In this document: piece by piece, positions 7,489 through 9,978 of the stretch | Numbering within the stretch: position 1 is the stretch's first letter | How the letters are laid out: each line of letters begins with the position of its first letter | Assembly: GCA_003104895.1 (NCBI GenBank) | Contig: PQAG01000078.1 | Coordinates: forward strand, 1-9,978 | Direction of reading: 5' to 3' | DNA from: Nitrosomonadales bacterium | GTDB lineage: Bacteria; Pseudomonadota; Gammaproteobacteria; Burkholderiales; Sulfuricellaceae | Length of the DNA stretch: 9,978 nt | The notes under the pieces: model-generated | What the model saw: the letters and a program-made list of their open reading frames with translations, nothing else | Databases searched by the model: none | Told to the model about the DNA's origin: nothing | Program-made: the position numbers and the translations under genes

Positions 7489-9978
7489 ATGGCAGCAATC
7501 CCCGACATGGACCCTCAGGAAACGCAGGAGTGGCTCGATGCCCTGGATGCGGTTCTCGAGCTGGAAGGTGTGGAGCGGGCTCATTTCCTGCTGGAGCAGA
7601 TGATCGACAAGGCGCGCCGGAGCGGGGCGAACCTGCCCTATTCGGCCAGCACGGCTTACCTCAACACCATTCCGGTGCCGCAGGAAGAGCGTTTCCCAGG
7701 TGATCTTGCCCTCGAGCGGCGCATTCGCGCCCTGATCCGCTGGAACGCCATCGCCACGGTGATGCAGGCCAACAAGAAGAGCCCCGGCGTGGGGGGGCAC
7801 ATCGCCAGCTTCGCCTCGGCGGCGACCCTGTACGACGTGGGTTTCAACCATTTTTTCCGCGCACCTGACGACAAGCACGGCGGCGACCTGCTGTATATCC
7901 AGGGACATTCCTCACCCGGCATCTATGCCCGCGCCTACCTTGAAGGCCGCCTGAGTGACGAGCAGATGAAAAATTTCCGCCAGGAAGTGGACGGTGGCGG
8001 CTTGCCTTCCTACCCTCATCCCTGGCTGATGCCCGATTTCTGGCAGTTTCCCACCGTGTCCATGGGCCTGGGGCCGCTGACGGCGATCTACCAGGCGCGT
8101 TTCATGAAGTATCTCAACGACCGCGGCGTGGTGAATACCGAAAACCGCAAGGTATGGGCCTTCCTTGGCGACGGCGAGACCGACGAGCCGGAATCCCTGG
8201 GCGCGATTTCCCTGGCCGGGCGCGAGAAGCTCGACAACCTCATCTTCGTGGTGAACTGCAACCTGCAGCGTCTGGACGGCCCGGTGCGCGGCAACGGCAA
8301 GATCATCCAGGAACTCGAAGGCGTGTTCCGCGGCGCGGGCTGGAACGTCATCAAGGTGGTGTGGGGCCGTCACTGGGACGCCCTGCTGGCAAAGGATACC
8401 AAGGGCCTGCTCTTGAAGCGCATGGAAGAGTGCGTGGACGGCGATTACCAGAACTACAAGGCCAAGGACGGCGCCTATGTGCGCCAGCATTTCTTCGGCA
8501 AGTATCCGGAGCTGCTGGAAATGGTCGCCAACATGTCCGACGACGACATCTGGCGCCTCAACCGCGGCGGCCACGATCCGTTCAAGGTCTACTCCGCTTA
8601 CGCGGCGGCAACCAGGCACACCGGCCAGCCGACAGTTATCCTGGCCAAGACGGTGAAAGGCTACGGCATGGGCGAATCGGGTGAAGGCCAGAACATCACC
8701 CATCAGGCGAAGAAAATGTCCGACGCGGCGTTAAGGCAGTTCCGCGACCGCTTCAATATTCCCATCTCCGACGATCAGCTCTCCAGCGTGCCGCTTTACC
8801 GTCCGGCCGAAGACAGCCCGGAAATCCAGTACCTCAAGGAACGCCGCAAGGCGCTGGGCGGTTATCTGCCGGCACGGCGGCAGAAGGCGGCAGCGCTCGA
8901 TGTGCCTTCGCTCAAGGACTTCGACGCCATCCTGGCCGGCACCGGGGAGCGCGAGATTTCCACCACCATGGCCTTTGTGCGCATCCTCTCCACACTGGTC
9001 AAGGACAAGGTGATCGGCAAGCATATCGTTCCCATCGTGCCCGACGAGGCGCGCACCTTCGGCATGGAAGGCATGTTCCGCCAGCTCGGCATCTATTCCT
9101 CGCAGGGCCAGCTGTATGAACCGCAGGACGCCGACCAGGTGATGTATTACCGCGAAGCCAAGACCGGCCAGATCCTGGAAGAGGGCATCAACGAGGCGGG
9201 CGCCTTCGCTTCCTGGGTGGCGGCGGCGACCAGCTACAGCAACCACGGCGCGGCGATGATCCCGTTCTACATCTTTTACTCGATGTTCGGCTTCCAGCGC
9301 ATCGGCGACCTCGCCTGGCTGGCGGGCGATTCGCGCGCGCGCGGCTTCCTGCTGGGCGGCACGGCCGGGCGCACCACGCTCAACGGTGAGGGCCTGCAGC
9401 ACGAGGACGGACACAGCCACCTCCAGGCGGCCACCATCCCCAACTGCATCACCTACGATCCGGCCTATGCCTACGAACTGGCGGTCATCGTTCAGGACGG
9501 CCTGCGCCGCATGTACCAGGAGCAGGAGGATGTGTATTACTACCTCACGGTGATGAACGAAAACTACGTTCATCCGCCCATGCCCAAGGGCGTGGAGGAA
9601 GGCATCATCAAGGGCATGTACCTGCTGAAAAAAGCCGGCAAGAAGAAGCTCAAGGTGCGCCTGCTGGGCTCGGGCACCATCCTGCGCGAAGTGGAAGCCG
9701 CCGCCGGACTGCTGGAAAACGATTTCGGCGTCTCCGCCGAAGTGTGGAGCGTCACCAGCTTCAACGAACTGCGCCGTGACGGCCTCGATGCCGGGCGCTG
9801 GAACATGCTGCACCCGGAAAAACCGCAGCGCGAATGCCATGCCGGGAAATGCCTCAAGGGCGGCAATGAGCCGGTGATCGCTTCCACCGACTACATGAAG
9901 GCCTACGCCGACCAGATCCGCGAATTCGTGCCGGCGCGCTATGTGACCCTCGGCACCGACGGCTTCGGCCGCAGCGAC
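7489..9978 (+). CDS. aceE: Pyruvate dehydrogenase E1 component, homodimeric type (partial, C-terminus beyond right edge)
   Basis: AceE is the thiamine diphosphate-dependent E1 of the pyruvate dehydrogenase complex. It decarboxylates pyruvate and transfers the acetyl group to lipoyl-E2, giving acetyl-CoA. The 830 visible residues align through nearly the whole family; E. coli AceE has 887, so about 55-60 are missing after LGTDGFGRSD. Active-site residues are in register with E. coli minus two: H104 (GGHIASF), H140 (GHSSPG), the diphosphate motif GDG at 227-229 ending NCN at 256-258, H405 (NITHQ) and E569 (INEAGA). A second histidine cluster, GLQHEDGHSHL, is also intact. The start is ATG 7489, with AGGAG (7477-7481) seven bases upstream. 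An out-of-frame ATG at 7467 is ignored. The usual partners aceF and lpd would be expected just beyond the window. Confidence 0.97.
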   Translation, partial: MAAIPDMDPQETQEWLDALDAVLELEGVERAHFLLEQMIDKARRSGANLPYSASTAYLNTIPVPQEERFPGDLALERRIRALIRWNAIATVMQANKKSPGVGGHIASFASAATLYDVGFNHFFRAPDDKHGGDLLYIQGHSSPGIYARAYLEGRLSDEQMKNFRQEVDGGGLPSYPHPWLMPDFWQFPTVSMGLGPLTAIYQARFMKYLNDRGVVNTENRKVWAFLGDGETDEPESLGAISLAGREKLDNLIFVVNCNLQRLDGPVRGNGKIIQELEGVFRGAGWNVIKVVWGRHWDALLAKDTKGLLLKRMEECVDGDYQNYKAKDGAYVRQHFFGKYPELLEMVANMSDDDIWRLNRGGHDPFKVYSAYAAATRHTGQPTVILAKTVKGYGMGESGEGQNITHQAKKMSDAALRQFRDRFNIPISDDQLSSVPLYRPAEDSPEIQYLKERRKALGGYLPARRQKAAALDVPSLKDFDAILAGTGEREISTTMAFVRILSTLVKDKVIGKHIVPIVPDEARTFGMEGMFRQLGIYSSQGQLYEPQDADQVMYYREAKTGQILEEGINEAGAFASWVAAATSYSNHGAAMIPFYIFYSMFGFQRIGDLAWLAGDSRARGFLLGGTAGRTTLNGEGLQHEDGHSHLQAATIPNCITYDPAYAYELAVIVQDGLRRMYQEQEDVYYYLTVMNENYVHPPMPKGVEEGIIKGMYLLKKAGKKKLKVRLLGSGTILREVEAAAGLLENDFGVSAEVWSVTSFNELRRDGLDAGRWNMLHPEKPQRECHAGKCLKGGNEPVIASTDYMKAYADQIREFVPARYVTLGTDGFGRSD

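Noticed and set aside
8731..9840. 369-codon minus-strand frame inside aceE
   Set aside because: It is antisense to conserved AceE sequence, with no domain and no credible ribosome binding site.

Overview
The window is ordinary chromosomal sequence from a Gram-negative proteobacterium. Its high GC content, and the sequence character of the helicase, the FimV-like protein and the homodimeric pyruvate dehydrogenase E1, suggest a betaproteobacterium, perhaps of the Nitrosomonadales/Gallionellales group. That placement is an impression from protein character, not a search result. No tRNA, rRNA, CRISPR array, insertion sequence or prophage gene was seen.

Layout: a DEAD-box RNA helicase (minus strand, cut by the left edge) is divergent from typA/bipA (plus), across about 357 bases that hold a REP-like hairpin and several short palindromes. 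After typA comes a gap with a diverged duplicate of the last 35 bases of typA. A plus-strand gene for a FimV-like membrane protein follows, preceded by a good promoter. It converges on moaA (minus), and the two stop codons are bridged by a small hairpin. Upstream of moaA on the same strand is an M17 (leucyl aminopeptidase-type) peptidase gene. That gene is divergent from aceE (plus, cut by the right edge), which encodes homodimeric pyruvate dehydrogenase E1 and has an open frame of 830 codons.

The genes do not form one pathway. The helicase and TypA both act on RNA or ribosomes and are often linked with cold or stress growth, MoaA starts molybdenum cofactor synthesis, the M17 enzyme turns over peptides, AceE feeds pyruvate into acetyl-CoA, and the FimV-like protein probably organises envelope or polar structures. 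I found no convincing undescribed system. The points most worth a second look are the duplicated typA tail, the FimV-like protein with no visible LysM domain and an ambiguous signal peptide, and the overlapping divergent promoters between the M17 gene and aceE.
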